Below, piece by piece: positions 1 through 8,916 of a DNA stretch of 64,000 nucleotides (positions within the stretch are counted from its first letter, which is position 1; each line of letters opens with the position of its first letter). The DNA comes from an uncultured Burkholderiales bacterium (GTDB taxonomy: Bacteria; Pseudomonadota; Gammaproteobacteria; Burkholderiales; Burkholderiaceae_C), in contig CALTTG010000001.1 of the NCBI GenBank assembly GCA_943908475.1, positions 1 to 64,000 of the forward strand, in the 5' to 3' direction. The translations under genes were made by a program, and so were the position numbers. A model generated the notes under the pieces. That model ran no database searches. It saw only the letters and a program-made list of their open reading frames with translations, and was not told the DNA's origin.

Positions 1-784
<784 letters not shown>

Positions 785-886
785 GATGTGTATCTCCTGT
801 GCGCCAAGGCTGTCTCACCGGGTGCTCCCCACGTCGGCAGCGCCGAGTGGGCCAGCGAAGACCGGGACGGCCTGAGCGCAAAACCT

Positions 887-3745
887 TTACTTGGTGAGAA
901 CGAAGCCCTTGAGCTTGGCGAAAGCCTGATCCAGCAGCGCTTTCTGTTGCTCCTGGTGCAAGTGGGCATAACCCACAGCAGGCGACGCAGAGGCGGGGCG
1001 ACCGGCGTAACCCAGTTTCTGACCATCGGCCATGTTCTCGTGGATGTAGTGCTGAACGAAGAACCAGGCGCCCTGGTTCTGGGGCTCGTCCTGACACCAG
1101 ACCATCTCGGTGAGGTTGGGATACTTCTTGACCTCGGCGGCAAAGGCCTTGTGGGGGAAGGGATAGAGCTGCTCGACGCGGATGATGGCCACATCGTTGG
1201 CCTTCTTCTCGGCACGCTTCTTGACCAGGTCGTAATAGACCTTGCCCGAGCAGCAAATCAGTCGCTTGACCTTGCTGTCGTCGATCGACTCGTCCAACTC
1301 GCCGATCACGGTGCGGAATTCGCCTCGGGTGAATTCGCCCAAGGGCGAGGTGGCATCCTTGTTGCGCAGCAGAGATTTGGGCGTCATCAACACCAGCGGC
1401 TTGCGGAACATGCGGACCATCTGACGGCGCAACACGTGGAAGATCTGGCTGGCCGTGGTGGGCTGGCAGATCTGCATGTTGTTGTCGGCGGCCAGCTGCA
1501 TGAAGCGCTCCAGTCGGGCTGAACTGTGCTCGGGTCCCTGGCCTTCATAGCCGTGAGGCAGCATCAGCGTCAGGCCGTTGGAGCGGCCCCACTTCACTTC
1601 GCCGGATGCGATGAACTGGTCGATCACCACCTGCGCACCGTTGACGAAGTCGCCGAACTGAGCTTCCCAGATCACCAAGCTGTTGGGGTCCGAGCCGGCA
1701 TAACCGTATTCGAAGCCCAGAACAGCCTCTTCTGACAGGATCGAATCGATGACGACAAACGGCGCCTGGTTGTCGGAGATGTGCTGCAGCGGCACATAGG
1801 TGCCGGTGTCCCACTTTTCGCGGTTCTGGTCGTGCAGCACCGCATGGCGGTGGGTGAACGTGCCACGACCGCAGTCTTCGCCTGAAAGGCGGACCGGGTA
1901 ACCCGAGGCCACCAGCGACGCGAACGCCATGTGCTCACCCATGCCCCAGTCCACATTCAGCTCGCCACGGCCCATGGCCGCGCGGTCGTCGACCACCTTT
2001 TGAACCAGCGGGTGCGGCTTGAAGTTGCTCGGGATGGTCGTGATGCGCTCGGCCAAACGACGGAACTCGGCCAAAGGCAAGGCGGTGTCTGCCGAATCGG
2101 TCCACTTCTTGTTCAGGAAGGGTGTCCAGTCGACTGCGTATTTGCTCTTGAAGTTGGTCAGCACCGGATCCACCGTGTGCTTGCCAGCTTCCATGGCAGC
2201 CCGGTATTCCTTGACCATCTCGTCGGGACCGTCTTTGGGCAGTGTGCCGCCCGCGACCAAGCGGTCACCGTACACCTTGCGTGTGCCGGGGTGCTGACCG
2301 ATCTTCTTGTACATCAGCGGCTGGGTCATCGCAGGCGTGTCCTGCTCGTTGTGGCCCAGCTTACGGAAACAGATGATGTCGACGACCACGTCCTTGTTGA
2401 ACTGCTGGCGGTAATCCAAAGCCAGCTGAGAGCACAGCACCACGGCCTCTGGATCATCGCCATTGACGTGCAGCACCGGCGCTTCGATCATCTTGACCAC
2501 GTCGGAGCAATACAGCGTCGAGCGGCTGTCGCGAGGGTCGGAGGTGGTGAAACCAATTTGGTTGTTGATGACGATGTGAACCGTGCCGCCCGTGTAGTAG
2601 CCACGTGTTTGAGCCAAGGCCAGCGTTTCCATCACCACACCTTGACCGGCAAAGGCGGCGTCACCGTGAACCTGAATGGGCAGCACTTGCGAGCCCTTGG
2701 TGTCGCCACGACGGTCCATCCGGGCCTTGACCGAGCCTTCGATCACCGGGTTGACGATTTCAAGGTGGGAGGGGTTGAACGACAGGGACAGGTGAACAGG
2801 ACCACCAGCGGTCGACACATCGCTCGAGAAGCCTTGGTGGTACTTCACGTCGCCGGCGGGCAAATGCTCAGGGGCCGTGTGCTCGAACTCTTGGAACAAC
2901 TCTTTGGGCTGTTTGCCCAAGGTGTTGACCAACACGTTCAAGCGACCGCGGTGGGCCATGCCAATCACGATCTCTTGCACGCCGCTTTCGCCCGCGCGCT
3001 GAATCACCTCGTCCATCGAGGCGATGAACGATTCACCGCCTTCCAGCGAGAAGCGCTTTTGCCCGACGTACTTGGTGTGCAGGAAGCGCTCAAGGCCTTC
3101 TGCGGCCGTCAGACGGTCGAGGATGTGCTTTTTCTTTTCCGCCGTGAACGTGGGCTTGGAACGAATGCTTTCGAGCCGCTCTTGCCACCAACGTTTCTCG
3201 GTCGGGTCGGTGATGTGCATGTACTCGGCACCGATGCTGCCGCAGTACGTTTCACGCAGGGCCTGCACGATCTCGCGCAGGGTCATGTGCTCGGCCTTGG
3301 TGAAATAGGTGTTCGTGGCGCTGAACGTGATGTCCATGTCGGACTCGCTCAGGTCATAGAACGAAGGCTCGAGTTCGGGGATTTTGGGACGCTCTTGCCG
3401 CTTGAGTGGATCGAGGTCCGCCCAGCGAGAGCCGAGGAAGCGATAGGCAGCAATGAGGGATTGAACGTGAACCTGTTTGCGCGCCACGTTCAGGTCAGCC
3501 GAACTGGTCTTGACCATGAAGGCGTTGGCCTTGGCGCGCTGCGCAAACGATTCCACCACAGGCGCATGAGCGACATCGCGGTGATCGCTGCCATCGGCGG
3601 CGGGAACGTTCTGGAGGGCGTCGAAGTACGAACGCCAGTTGTCGGGCACAGAGCCCGGATTGTCGAGGTATGCCTCGTACAACTCTTCTACGTACGGGGC
3701 GTTGCCCCCGAACAGGTACGAGTTCGACCTGAACTGCTGCATCAT
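887..3745 (-). CDS. sucA: 2-oxoglutarate dehydrogenase E1 component
   Basis: Thiamine-diphosphate-dependent E1 that decarboxylates 2-oxoglutarate and passes the succinyl group to the E2 lipoyl arm. The 952-residue protein matches family length (about 930-960). The N-terminus MMQQFRSNSYLFGGNAPYVE is the standard 2-oxoglutarate dehydrogenase N-terminal segment. GMAHRGRLNVLVNTLGKQPK and FRKLGHNEQDTP are diagnostic of the family. A longer in-frame reading to 3916 exists, but GAGGTGAG sits about 7 nt ahead of the ATG at 3745, so I chose that start. sucB follows on the same strand. The 315-bp region upstream has a candidate promoter and a structured leader that fits the sucA RNA motif known in Burkholderiales. 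Confidence 0.96.
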   Translation of the reverse strand: MMQQFRSNSYLFGGNAPYVEELYEAYLDNPGSVPDNWRSYFDALQNVPAADGSDHRDVAHAPVVESFAQRAKANAFMVKTSSADLNVARKQVHVQSLIAAYRFLGSRWADLDPLKRQERPKIPELEPSFYDLSESDMDITFSATNTYFTKAEHMTLREIVQALRETYCGSIGAEYMHITDPTEKRWWQERLESIRSKPTFTAEKKKHILDRLTAAEGLERFLHTKYVGQKRFSLEGGESFIASMDEVIQRAGESGVQEIVIGMAHRGRLNVLVNTLGKQPKELFQEFEHTAPEHLPAGDVKYHQGFSSDVSTAGGPVHLSLSFNPSHLEIVNPVIEGSVKARMDRRGDTKGSQVLPIQVHGDAAFAGQGVVMETLALAQTRGYYTGGTVHIVINNQIGFTTSDPRDSRSTLYCSDVVKMIEAPVLHVNGDDPEAVVLCSQLALDYRQQFNKDVVVDIICFRKLGHNEQDTPAMTQPLMYKKIGQHPGTRKVYGDRLVAGGTLPKDGPDEMVKEYRAAMEAGKHTVDPVLTNFKSKYAVDWTPFLNKKWTDSADTALPLAEFRRLAERITTIPSNFKPHPLVQKVVDDRAAMGRGELNVDWGMGEHMAFASLVASGYPVRLSGEDCGRGTFTHRHAVLHDQNREKWDTGTYVPLQHISDNQAPFVVIDSILSEEAVLGFEYGYAGSDPNSLVIWEAQFGDFVNGAQVVIDQFIASGEVKWGRSNGLTLMLPHGYEGQGPEHSSARLERFMQLAADNNMQICQPTTASQIFHVLRRQMVRMFRKPLVLMTPKSLLRNKDATSPLGEFTRGEFRTVIGELDESIDDSKVKRLICCSGKVYYDLVKKRAEKKANDVAIIRVEQLYPFPHKAFAAEVKKYPNLTEMVWCQDEPQNQGAWFFVQHYIHENMADGQKLGYAGRPASASPAVGYAHLHQEQQKALLDQAFAKLKGFVLTK

Positions 3746-3897
3746 TTCGCTCACCTCACTCCCAGGTTTCCTGAGACGTTGGTTGGTTGAGAACCTTCCG
3801 CGACACGGCTTGACCGGTTGGCGGATTGCGACCCGCCTCAGCTTGGAACCAGTGGCTCCGGCGTTGGCGACGGGAAGGGCTTGTTTGTGTAAAACCG
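3746..3897 (-). promoter_or_regulatory. structured sucA leader, candidate sucA RNA motif
   Basis: The leader between the candidate promoter and the sucA start contains several possible helices on the minus strand. One is GGCGG/CCGCC (3820-3824 with 3833-3837). Another is a GGTT/AACC hairpin near 3781-3795. A CTC-AGG/CCT-GAG hairpin ends beside the GAGGTGAG ribosome-binding site. A conserved cis-regulatory 'sucA RNA' upstream of sucA is established for Burkholderiales. Assignment here rests on position and visible helices only, without a covariance search. Confidence 0.5.
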
Positions 3898-3902
3898 CAT
3901 TC

Positions 3903-3930
3903 ACTGTACCACCCAAACAAGCTGGCGCAA
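3903..3930 (-). promoter_or_regulatory. candidate sigma-70 promoter of sucAB
   Basis: Read on the minus strand: -35-like TTGCGC (3930-3925), 16-bp spacer, -10-like TACAGT (3908-3903). It would start a leader of roughly 150 nt ahead of sucA. The match is moderate and is the best in the 315-bp gap between sodB and sucA. Confidence 0.35.
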
Positions 3931-3996
3931 TACCGCGAGCGCGAAATCATGTGGAAACTACGCAGCCATTGGATGCCCCACGGTGGCCGTTTGGTC

Positions 3997-4028
3997 AAAG
4001 AAAAAGCCGGGCACTGCCCGGCTTCTTT
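3997..4028 (-). terminator. Rho-independent terminator of sodB
   Basis: Inverted repeat AGCCGGGCA/TGCCCGGCT around 4005-4023. It is followed on the minus strand by a T-rich tract (the AAAGAAAAA at 3997-4005 on the plus strand). It lies just beyond the sodB stop, as expected for a strong intrinsic terminator. Confidence 0.85.
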
Positions 4029-4060
4029 CGCGTCACTCAGCGCCTCAGAGCGCTGGGCAA

Positions 4061-4642
4061 TCAGGCGAAGTTCTTCTCAGCGAATTCCCAGTTGACCAGG
4101 GCGTTCAAGAAGGTTTCCACGAACTTGGGACGGGCGTTGCGGTAATCGATGTAGTAGGCGTGTTCCCACACGTCGATGGTCAGCAGCGCGGTGTCGCCGG
4201 TGGTCAGGGGGGTGCCGGCCGGGCCCATGTTGACGATGTCGACCGAACCATCGGCCTTCTTGACCAGGAAAGTCCAACCCGAACCGAAGTTGCCCACGGC
4301 CGACTTGGTGAAGGCTTCCTTGAAGGCATCGTAGCTGCCGAACTTGGCATTGATGGCATCAGCCAACTTGCCAGAAGGAGCGCCGCCGCCATTGGGCTTC
4401 ATGCAGTTCCAGAAGAAGGTGTGGTTCCAGATCTGGGCCGCGTTGTTGTACACGCCACCGCTGGACTTCTTGATGATGTCTTCCAGCGACAGGCTTTCGA
4501 ACTCGGTGCCGGGAATCAGGTTGTTCAGGTTGGTGACATAGGCCTGATGGTGCTTGCCGTAGTGGTATTCGAAGGTTTCCTTCGTCAGGTGCGGCGCCAG
4601 AGCGTCAGCTGCGTACGGCAGAGGGGGAAGCGTGTGTGCCAT
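4061..4642 (-). CDS. sodB: superoxide dismutase [Fe]
   Basis: Cytoplasmic superoxide dismutase that converts superoxide to hydrogen peroxide and oxygen. The 193-residue product (MAHTLPPLPYAADALAPHLT) has standard FeSOD length. It carries the metal-site motifs: a His in the first helix region, HHQAYVTNLNNL, WNHTFFW, and the C-terminal DVWEHAYYIDYRN with Asp and His ligands. FeSOD is preferred over MnSOD because of the overall FeSOD-like sequence. AGGA lies about 8 nt ahead of the ATG at 4642; an in-frame extension to 4699 lacks support. A -10-like TACAAT lies at 4688-4683 on the minus strand. A clear terminator follows the gene. Confidence 0.95.
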   Translation of the reverse strand: MAHTLPPLPYAADALAPHLTKETFEYHYGKHHQAYVTNLNNLIPGTEFESLSLEDIIKKSSGGVYNNAAQIWNHTFFWNCMKPNGGGAPSGKLADAINAKFGSYDAFKEAFTKSAVGNFGSGWTFLVKKADGSVDIVNMGPAGTPLTTGDTALLTIDVWEHAYYIDYRNARPKFVETFLNALVNWEFAEKNFA

Positions 4643-4725
4643 GGAAGTGTTCCTGTGACTGTTGGAGAAAACGGATGGCGCGATTGTAGGCAAGCCCAAT
4701 TCCCCACGGGGGCTGTGTGAAAAAT

Positions 4726-6213
4726 TCAGCGCACCTCAGGGGCTGGCGTCGGAGCCAGCATGACCTCATCCACCGTGGCCAACAAGGCGCCATCGGCCAG
4801 GCGAATGGCAATGCCCTGCCCCACCCTCGCCACTGAGGCACTGAGCACCGGCTGACCTGACGCATCGGCCACCCAGGCATAGCCGCGCTCGAGCACGCGC
4901 TGCGGATCGAGCGCATTGAGCCGAGCTGACAGGCCCTCCAGCCGCTGTCGAGCCATGTGCACCGATGTGTGCGAGGCCCGGGCCAGCCGAGCGTCGACCG
5001 GCGCCAAGGCGTGCGTGGCGGCCATGAGTTGCCGAGACGGCGCCCCCTTCCAGCGGCTGCCCAGCGCCATCAATTGCGCCCGCGCATGCTGCAAGGCCTG
5101 CGTCGGGCGGGACATGCGCAAGCTCCAGTGATCCAGTCGCATCGCGTGTTGATCCAATTGCCGATGGACCGCCCCCGACAAGGCATCGTGCAAGTCATCG
5201 AGCACATCGAGCAAGTCAGGCCGAGGCAGTGCCACCAGCTCGGCCGCCGCGGTGGGTGTTGGCGCCCTCAAGTCGGCAGCAAGGTCCGACAAGGTGACAT
5301 CGGTTTCGTGGCCCACGCCGCAGATCACCGGCACGGTGCTGGAGGCCACCGCCCGCACCACCCGCTCGTCATTGAACGCCCACAGGTCTTCCAGCGAACC
5401 ACCGCCTCGACACAAAATGATGGTGTCGACCAGTGCTGCCGACTGAGGGAGAGCCGATTGCGCACGCAACAGTGCCTGGACGATTTGAGCTGGTGCGTCC
5501 GCACCCTGCACCAGGGCGGGAAAAATCACAACTTCCACGTGTGGTGCGCGACGCCGCAGTGCCGTCAACACGTCATGCAGTGCCGCCGCGGCGAGCGATG
5601 TCACGACGCCCACGCGTCTGGGCATGCCACCGATCGGGCGTTTGCGCTCAGGCTCGAACAAACCTTCTTCCGACAGCCGAGCCTTCAGGCGCAAAAACTG
5701 CTCGAACAAGGCCCCTGCGCCTGCGCGCTGCATTCCCTCAGCCACGAGTTGCAACTCGCCTCTGGCCTCGAAGACCGACAACTTCCCGCGCACCTCGACC
5801 AGCATGCCGTCTGACGGGGAAAAGTCCACCTGCGAAAAGGCGCGCCGGAACATCGCGCCCCGCAATGCCGCCTGTCCGGACTCGTCTTTGAGGGTGAAGT
5901 AAGCGTGCCCGCTTGACGCGAGCATGAAGCTGCTGAGCTCGCCGCGCACCGTGACCGTGCCGTAACGGGTGTTGAGGGTGTCGGACAAGGCCTGAACGAG
6001 CGCGGACACACCCCAGACTCGGACCCGCCCAGCGCCCCAGGCGTCGCCCGCGTCTTGACTGCCTCCGCGTCGGCGCGCCGTGTCTTCAAGCCAGCCCACA
6101 ACAGCCCCCGGTTGCCCCATGCCCCCCCGGCGCGCACCAAGCTGGATTGACAGAACACGCCGCATGTCCACAGTTGGTGCACGGTCGTGCAGGTGGTTGG
6201 GGTGCACCGCCAT
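4726..6213 (-). CDS. xseA: exodeoxyribonuclease VII large subunit
   Basis: Large subunit of exonuclease VII, which degrades single-stranded DNA in repair and works with XseB. Family homology begins at RVRVWGVSALVQALSDTLNTRYG, about residue 63, with the OB-fold (TVRGELSSFMLASSGHAYFTLKDE). The catalytic part follows: GVVTSLAAAALHDVLTALRRR, then CRGGGSLEDLWAFNDE and VGHETDVTLSDLAADLRAPTPTAAAEL. At 495 residues it is longer than typical (about 450). The first 60 residues are Gly/Arg-rich and not recognisable, so the true start may be a later Met (near 6163 or 6120). No xseB is seen nearby; in many genomes it is unlinked. Confidence 0.9.
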   Translation of the reverse strand: MAVHPNHLHDRAPTVDMRRVLSIQLGARRGGMGQPGAVVGWLEDTARRRGGSQDAGDAWGAGRVRVWGVSALVQALSDTLNTRYGTVTVRGELSSFMLASSGHAYFTLKDESGQAALRGAMFRRAFSQVDFSPSDGMLVEVRGKLSVFEARGELQLVAEGMQRAGAGALFEQFLRLKARLSEEGLFEPERKRPIGGMPRRVGVVTSLAAAALHDVLTALRRRAPHVEVVIFPALVQGADAPAQIVQALLRAQSALPQSAALVDTIILCRGGGSLEDLWAFNDERVVRAVASSTVPVICGVGHETDVTLSDLAADLRAPTPTAAAELVALPRPDLLDVLDDLHDALSGAVHRQLDQHAMRLDHWSLRMSRPTQALQHARAQLMALGSRWKGAPSRQLMAATHALAPVDARLARASHTSVHMARQRLEGLSARLNALDPQRVLERGYAWVADASGQPVLSASVARVGQGIAIRLADGALLATVDEVMLAPTPAPEVR

Positions 6214-6258
6214 GCTGCAGCAAGATCGCCATAAGTCGTTGATTCCAAACAGATTTGC

Positions 6259-6279
6259 AATGCTTAAAATTTAAGCATT
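6259..6279. promoter_or_regulatory. perfect AT-rich palindrome, candidate operator
   Basis: AATGCTTAAA (6259-6268) and its exact reverse complement TTTAAGCATT (6270-6279) flank one central base. It lies in the divergent gap between xseA and exbB and is strikingly AT-rich for this DNA. A dimeric regulator site is plausible; the factor is unknown. Confidence 0.4.
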
Positions 6280-6339
6280 CTAAGAAAAGCCTCGATTTTC
6301 CGAGGGAGATGCCCGGCATTCCAACGCTTGCCCACAAAG

Positions 6340-6348
6340 TTATCCACA
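6340..6348 (+). promoter_or_regulatory. single consensus DnaA box
   Basis: TTATCCACA is an exact match to the strict DnaA box. Only one copy is seen in the xseA-exbB gap, so this is not an origin by itself. It could be a DnaA-responsive promoter site or chance. Confidence 0.35.
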
Positions 6349-6442
6349 GGAACGGTGGATGACTGCGCCGTCGCCTTTGATTTGACGCAACTCCGCACAT
6401 GGGGGGCTGACACCAATTCAGGGGGCGAAATTCCACCGGATA

Positions 6443-7114
6443 ATGGCCGCTTCGCTTTCGAGTTCCCGGGAGATCCTTTTGCTGTCGATCTTACAAGCGG
6501 CTGGCTGGCCGATCATTCCTTTGGTGATTTGCTCGATCATCGCCTTGGCTTTGATCGTCGAGCGGGCTTTGATGCTGCGTGCGGTCAAGGTGGCGCCGGC
6601 TCGCCTGGTGGATGAAGTCATCTCGGTCACCAAGAGCAGCATCCCTCCCCAGGACACGATCCAGAAGCTGGCCGACAACTCGGTGCTGGGCACCGTGTTG
6701 GCCCATGGCCTTCAAGCCGCCGCGGAAGCGCGTGGCAACGAAGAGCGCTTGCGCGCCGCCGTGGAGGCCGCCGGGCGCACGGCCGTCCACGACCTGGAAA
6801 AGAACCTCAATGCCTTGGGAACGATTGCATCGGCGGCGCCCTTGTTCGGCTTGTTGGGCACGGTCATCGGCATGATCGAGATCTTCGGTGCGTCGGGCGA
6901 CCCGGTGACCGGCGGCGGCAATCCGAAAGAATTGGCCCATGGCATTTCCGTGGCGCTGTACAACACGGCCTTCGGTTTGATGGTGGCCATTCCCGCCTTG
7001 ATCGCTCACCGGCATTTCCGCACCAGGGTGGATGCCTTCGCACTCCAGCTGGAGCAGGCCAGCGAGCGGCTGGTGCATCACCTGCTGCGCTTGACCGCTC
7101 ACGGTCGCCGCTGA
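6443..7114 (+). CDS. exbB: MotA/TolQ/ExbB proton-channel family protein
   Basis: Inner-membrane subunit of an ExbB/TolQ-type proton channel that uses proton-motive force to energise TonB- or Tol-type work. The protein has three expected membrane segments: WPIIPLVICSIIALALIVE near the N-terminus, IASAAPLFGLLGTVIGMIEIF, and ISVALYNTAFGLMVAIPALI. The TolQ/ExbB signature GLLGTVIGM is present. The ATG at 6443 lacks a good ribosome-binding site. A TTG at 6479 with GGGAGA 5 nt upstream gives a start MLSILQAAGWPI that resembles relatives better. exbD follows 17 bp downstream. No tonB gene is adjacent; the neighbours lpxK and kdsB suggest an envelope role. Confidence 0.9.
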   Translation: MAASLSSSREILLLSILQAAGWPIIPLVICSIIALALIVERALMLRAVKVAPARLVDEVISVTKSSIPPQDTIQKLADNSVLGTVLAHGLQAAAEARGNEERLRAAVEAAGRTAVHDLEKNLNALGTIASAAPLFGLLGTVIGMIEIFGASGDPVTGGGNPKELAHGISVALYNTAFGLMVAIPALIAHRHFRTRVDAFALQLEQASERLVHHLLRLTAHGRR

Positions 7115-7131
7115 AGGCTCGGGGTGCAGGC

Positions 7132-7572
7132 ATGGCTTTGAACTTCCGTCCCCGTCGCAGCGATGAGCCGGAGATCAACCTGATCCCGTTCATCGATGTG
7201 CTGCTGGTCATCCTCATCTTCCTGATGCTGACGACCACCTATGCCAAGTTCACGGAATTGAAGATCAACCTGCCAACGGCCAACGCCAACGCCGCGAAGT
7301 CGCGGCCCAAAGAGCTGATTGTCGTGGTGACGGCCGATGGTCGTTACATGGTCAACCGACAACTGGTCCAAGGGCGCAGTGTGGAACTGCTGGCCGCGGG
7401 GCTCAGCCAGGCATCCGGCGGTCAAAAAGACGCCATCGTGATCGTGACCGCTGACGCAGCCTCGACCCACCAGAGCGTGATCAACGTGATGGACGCAGCG
7501 CGCCGGGTGGGCCTGACCCAGCTGACCTTCGCCGCACAAGGCGAGGCGGGTGCCGCCCCTGGCGCGCCATGA
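7132..7572 (+). CDS. exbD: biopolymer transport protein ExbD/TolR family
   Basis: Partner of the upstream proton channel. It has one N-terminal membrane segment, INLIPFIDVLLVILIFLMLT, containing the conserved essential aspartate (about D22), followed by a periplasmic domain (KELIVVVTADGRYMVNRQLV). At 146 residues it has standard ExbD/TolR length. The ATG at 7132 directly follows the exbB stop, and the end of the gene lies 10 bp before the lpxK start, so exbB-exbD-lpxK probably form one transcript. Confidence 0.93.
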   Translation: MALNFRPRRSDEPEINLIPFIDVLLVILIFLMLTTTYAKFTELKINLPTANANAAKSRPKELIVVVTADGRYMVNRQLVQGRSVELLAAGLSQASGGQKDAIVIVTADAASTHQSVINVMDAARRVGLTQLTFAAQGEAGAAPGAP

Positions 7573-7582
7573 CAACGCGGGC

Positions 7583-8656
7583 ATGAACGCCTGGGCCTTG
7601 TGGGTCACGCGGCAATGGATGCACCGCACGTGGGGTGCATGGGCCATGTGGCCGCTGCATCTGCTGTTGCTGTGCTTGGTGAAAGGCCGGCGCCTGGCTT
7701 GGCGTTGGGGTTGGTTGCGCAGCACGACCTTGCCGGTCCCGGTGGTGGTGGTGGGCAACCGCATTGTGGGGGGCGCAGGCAAGACACCCACCACCCTCGA
7801 AGTGATCTCTCACCTGCAACGTGGTGGCTGGCGCCCTGGCTTGCTGTCCCGGGGTTACGGTCGGTCCAAGACGTCTGCGGCACCCGTGATCCTTGACGAC
7901 AGCTTGGCTTCAGGGTTGAACGCCGCGTCGGTGGGGGACGAGCCCTGGCTCATCTGGCAACGCTGCAAGGTGCCCGTGGGTGTGCACCGTCGCCGAGCGC
8001 TGGCCGGTCAAGCATTGTTGGGCGCGCACCCCGAGATTGACATCCTGGTGTGCGATGACGGCCTTCAGCACCTGGCATTGAACCGAGATGTCGAGATCGT
8101 GGTGTTCGACGAGCGTGGTGAGGGCAATGGGTGGTTGCTGCCAGCAGGCCCATTGCGCGAGCCCATCGATACCCCTTCGGGCACACTCAAGGGCCAGCCG
8201 CCCCTGGTCTTGTACAACGCCCCACGTGCCACCACGCGGCTGCCGGGCCATCGCGTGCACAAGCAACTCACATTCCCCACACCTTGGCATGACTGGGTTC
8301 TGGGCCAACGGACCGCTCGCCCCCACCCTGCGCCACTTCTGCAGGCGGGGGCCAGCGACATTTGGGCGGTGGCCGGAATCGCGCAGCCGGACCGATTCTT
8401 TGATGCCCTGGAGGCCCTGGGCATCCACGCCGTTCGGTGCCCATTGGCCGACCATGCCCAGCTCGACGCCCTGCCTTGGCCGCCCACGGCCCGACACGTG
8501 GTCATGACCGAGAAAGACGCCGTGAAAATCAACCCTGAGCAAGTGGCACGGCACAGCCCTGACACCCAACTGTGGGTGGCCGCACTAGACTTCACCCCTG
8601 AGCCAGCGTTCTGGCGTGCGCTGGATGCGCAACTGCCTGAGCCCAAAGCGCGCTGA
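7583..8656 (+). CDS. lpxK: tetraacyldisaccharide 4'-kinase
   Basis: Inner-membrane-associated kinase that phosphorylates the 4' position of the lipid A disaccharide precursor. The 357-residue protein begins MNAWALWVTRQWM, has a hydrophobic N-terminal helix (AMWPLHLLLLCLV), and a Walker A-type loop NRIVGGAGKTPTT at about residues 59-71. It also carries the family signatures LLSRGYGR and DEPWLIWQR, and DILVCDDGLQHLALNRDVEIVVFD, containing the Walker B-like region. An upstream in-frame reading from 7550 would overlap exbD; the ATG at 7583 is better placed. It clusters with kdsB as in many Comamonadaceae. Confidence 0.95.
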   Translation: MNAWALWVTRQWMHRTWGAWAMWPLHLLLLCLVKGRRLAWRWGWLRSTTLPVPVVVVGNRIVGGAGKTPTTLEVISHLQRGGWRPGLLSRGYGRSKTSAAPVILDDSLASGLNAASVGDEPWLIWQRCKVPVGVHRRRALAGQALLGAHPEIDILVCDDGLQHLALNRDVEIVVFDERGEGNGWLLPAGPLREPIDTPSGTLKGQPPLVLYNAPRATTRLPGHRVHKQLTFPTPWHDWVLGQRTARPHPAPLLQAGASDIWAVAGIAQPDRFFDALEALGIHAVRCPLADHAQLDALPWPPTARHVVMTEKDAVKINPEQVARHSPDTQLWVAALDFTPEPAFWRALDAQLPEPKAR

Positions 8657-8701
8657 CTCGCGTGCTTCCCTTATCACCTGACCCTCCGAACGGAATCCCC
8701 C

Positions 8702-8914
8702 ATGGACACCCGATTGATCGAACTGCTGGTGTGCCCGGTCTGCAAAGGCCCCTTGCAACGCAGCGAAGACCGACACTCGATGATCTGCCCGGCTGATCGC
8801 TTGGCCTTTCCCATTCGCGACGGCATCCCCGTGATGCTCGAATCTGAAGCGGTGTCGCTGGATGCGACACCAGAGTCATCGAGCACAACGGCAGACCTGC
8901 CTGCGGCCGACTGA
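8702..8914 (+). CDS. Trm112 family protein (YcaR-like)
   Basis: Small 70-residue protein of the Trm112/YcaR family. It shows the CPVCKGPL pair of cysteines, a further Cys in MICPADRLAFP, and the typical ending IRDGIPVMLESEA, a zinc-ribbon-like fold. In eukaryotes Trm112 activates methyltransferases; the bacterial role is not settled. Its stop is 2 bp before the kdsB start, so translation is probably coupled. The lpxK-ycaR-kdsB arrangement is widely conserved in proteobacteria. Confidence 0.9.
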   Translation: MDTRLIELLVCPVCKGPLQRSEDRHSMICPADRLAFPIRDGIPVMLESEAVSLDATPESSSTTADLPAAD

Positions 8915-8916
8915 CC

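Noticed and set aside
1931..3790. Long open frame (619 codons) on the plus strand opposite sucA
   Set aside because: Antisense shadow of a highly GC-rich coding gene; no family resemblance, and sucA on the other strand is certain.
6340..6348. Replication origin near xseA
   Set aside because: Only one DnaA box is present and no dnaA/dnaN genes or clustered boxes are seen.
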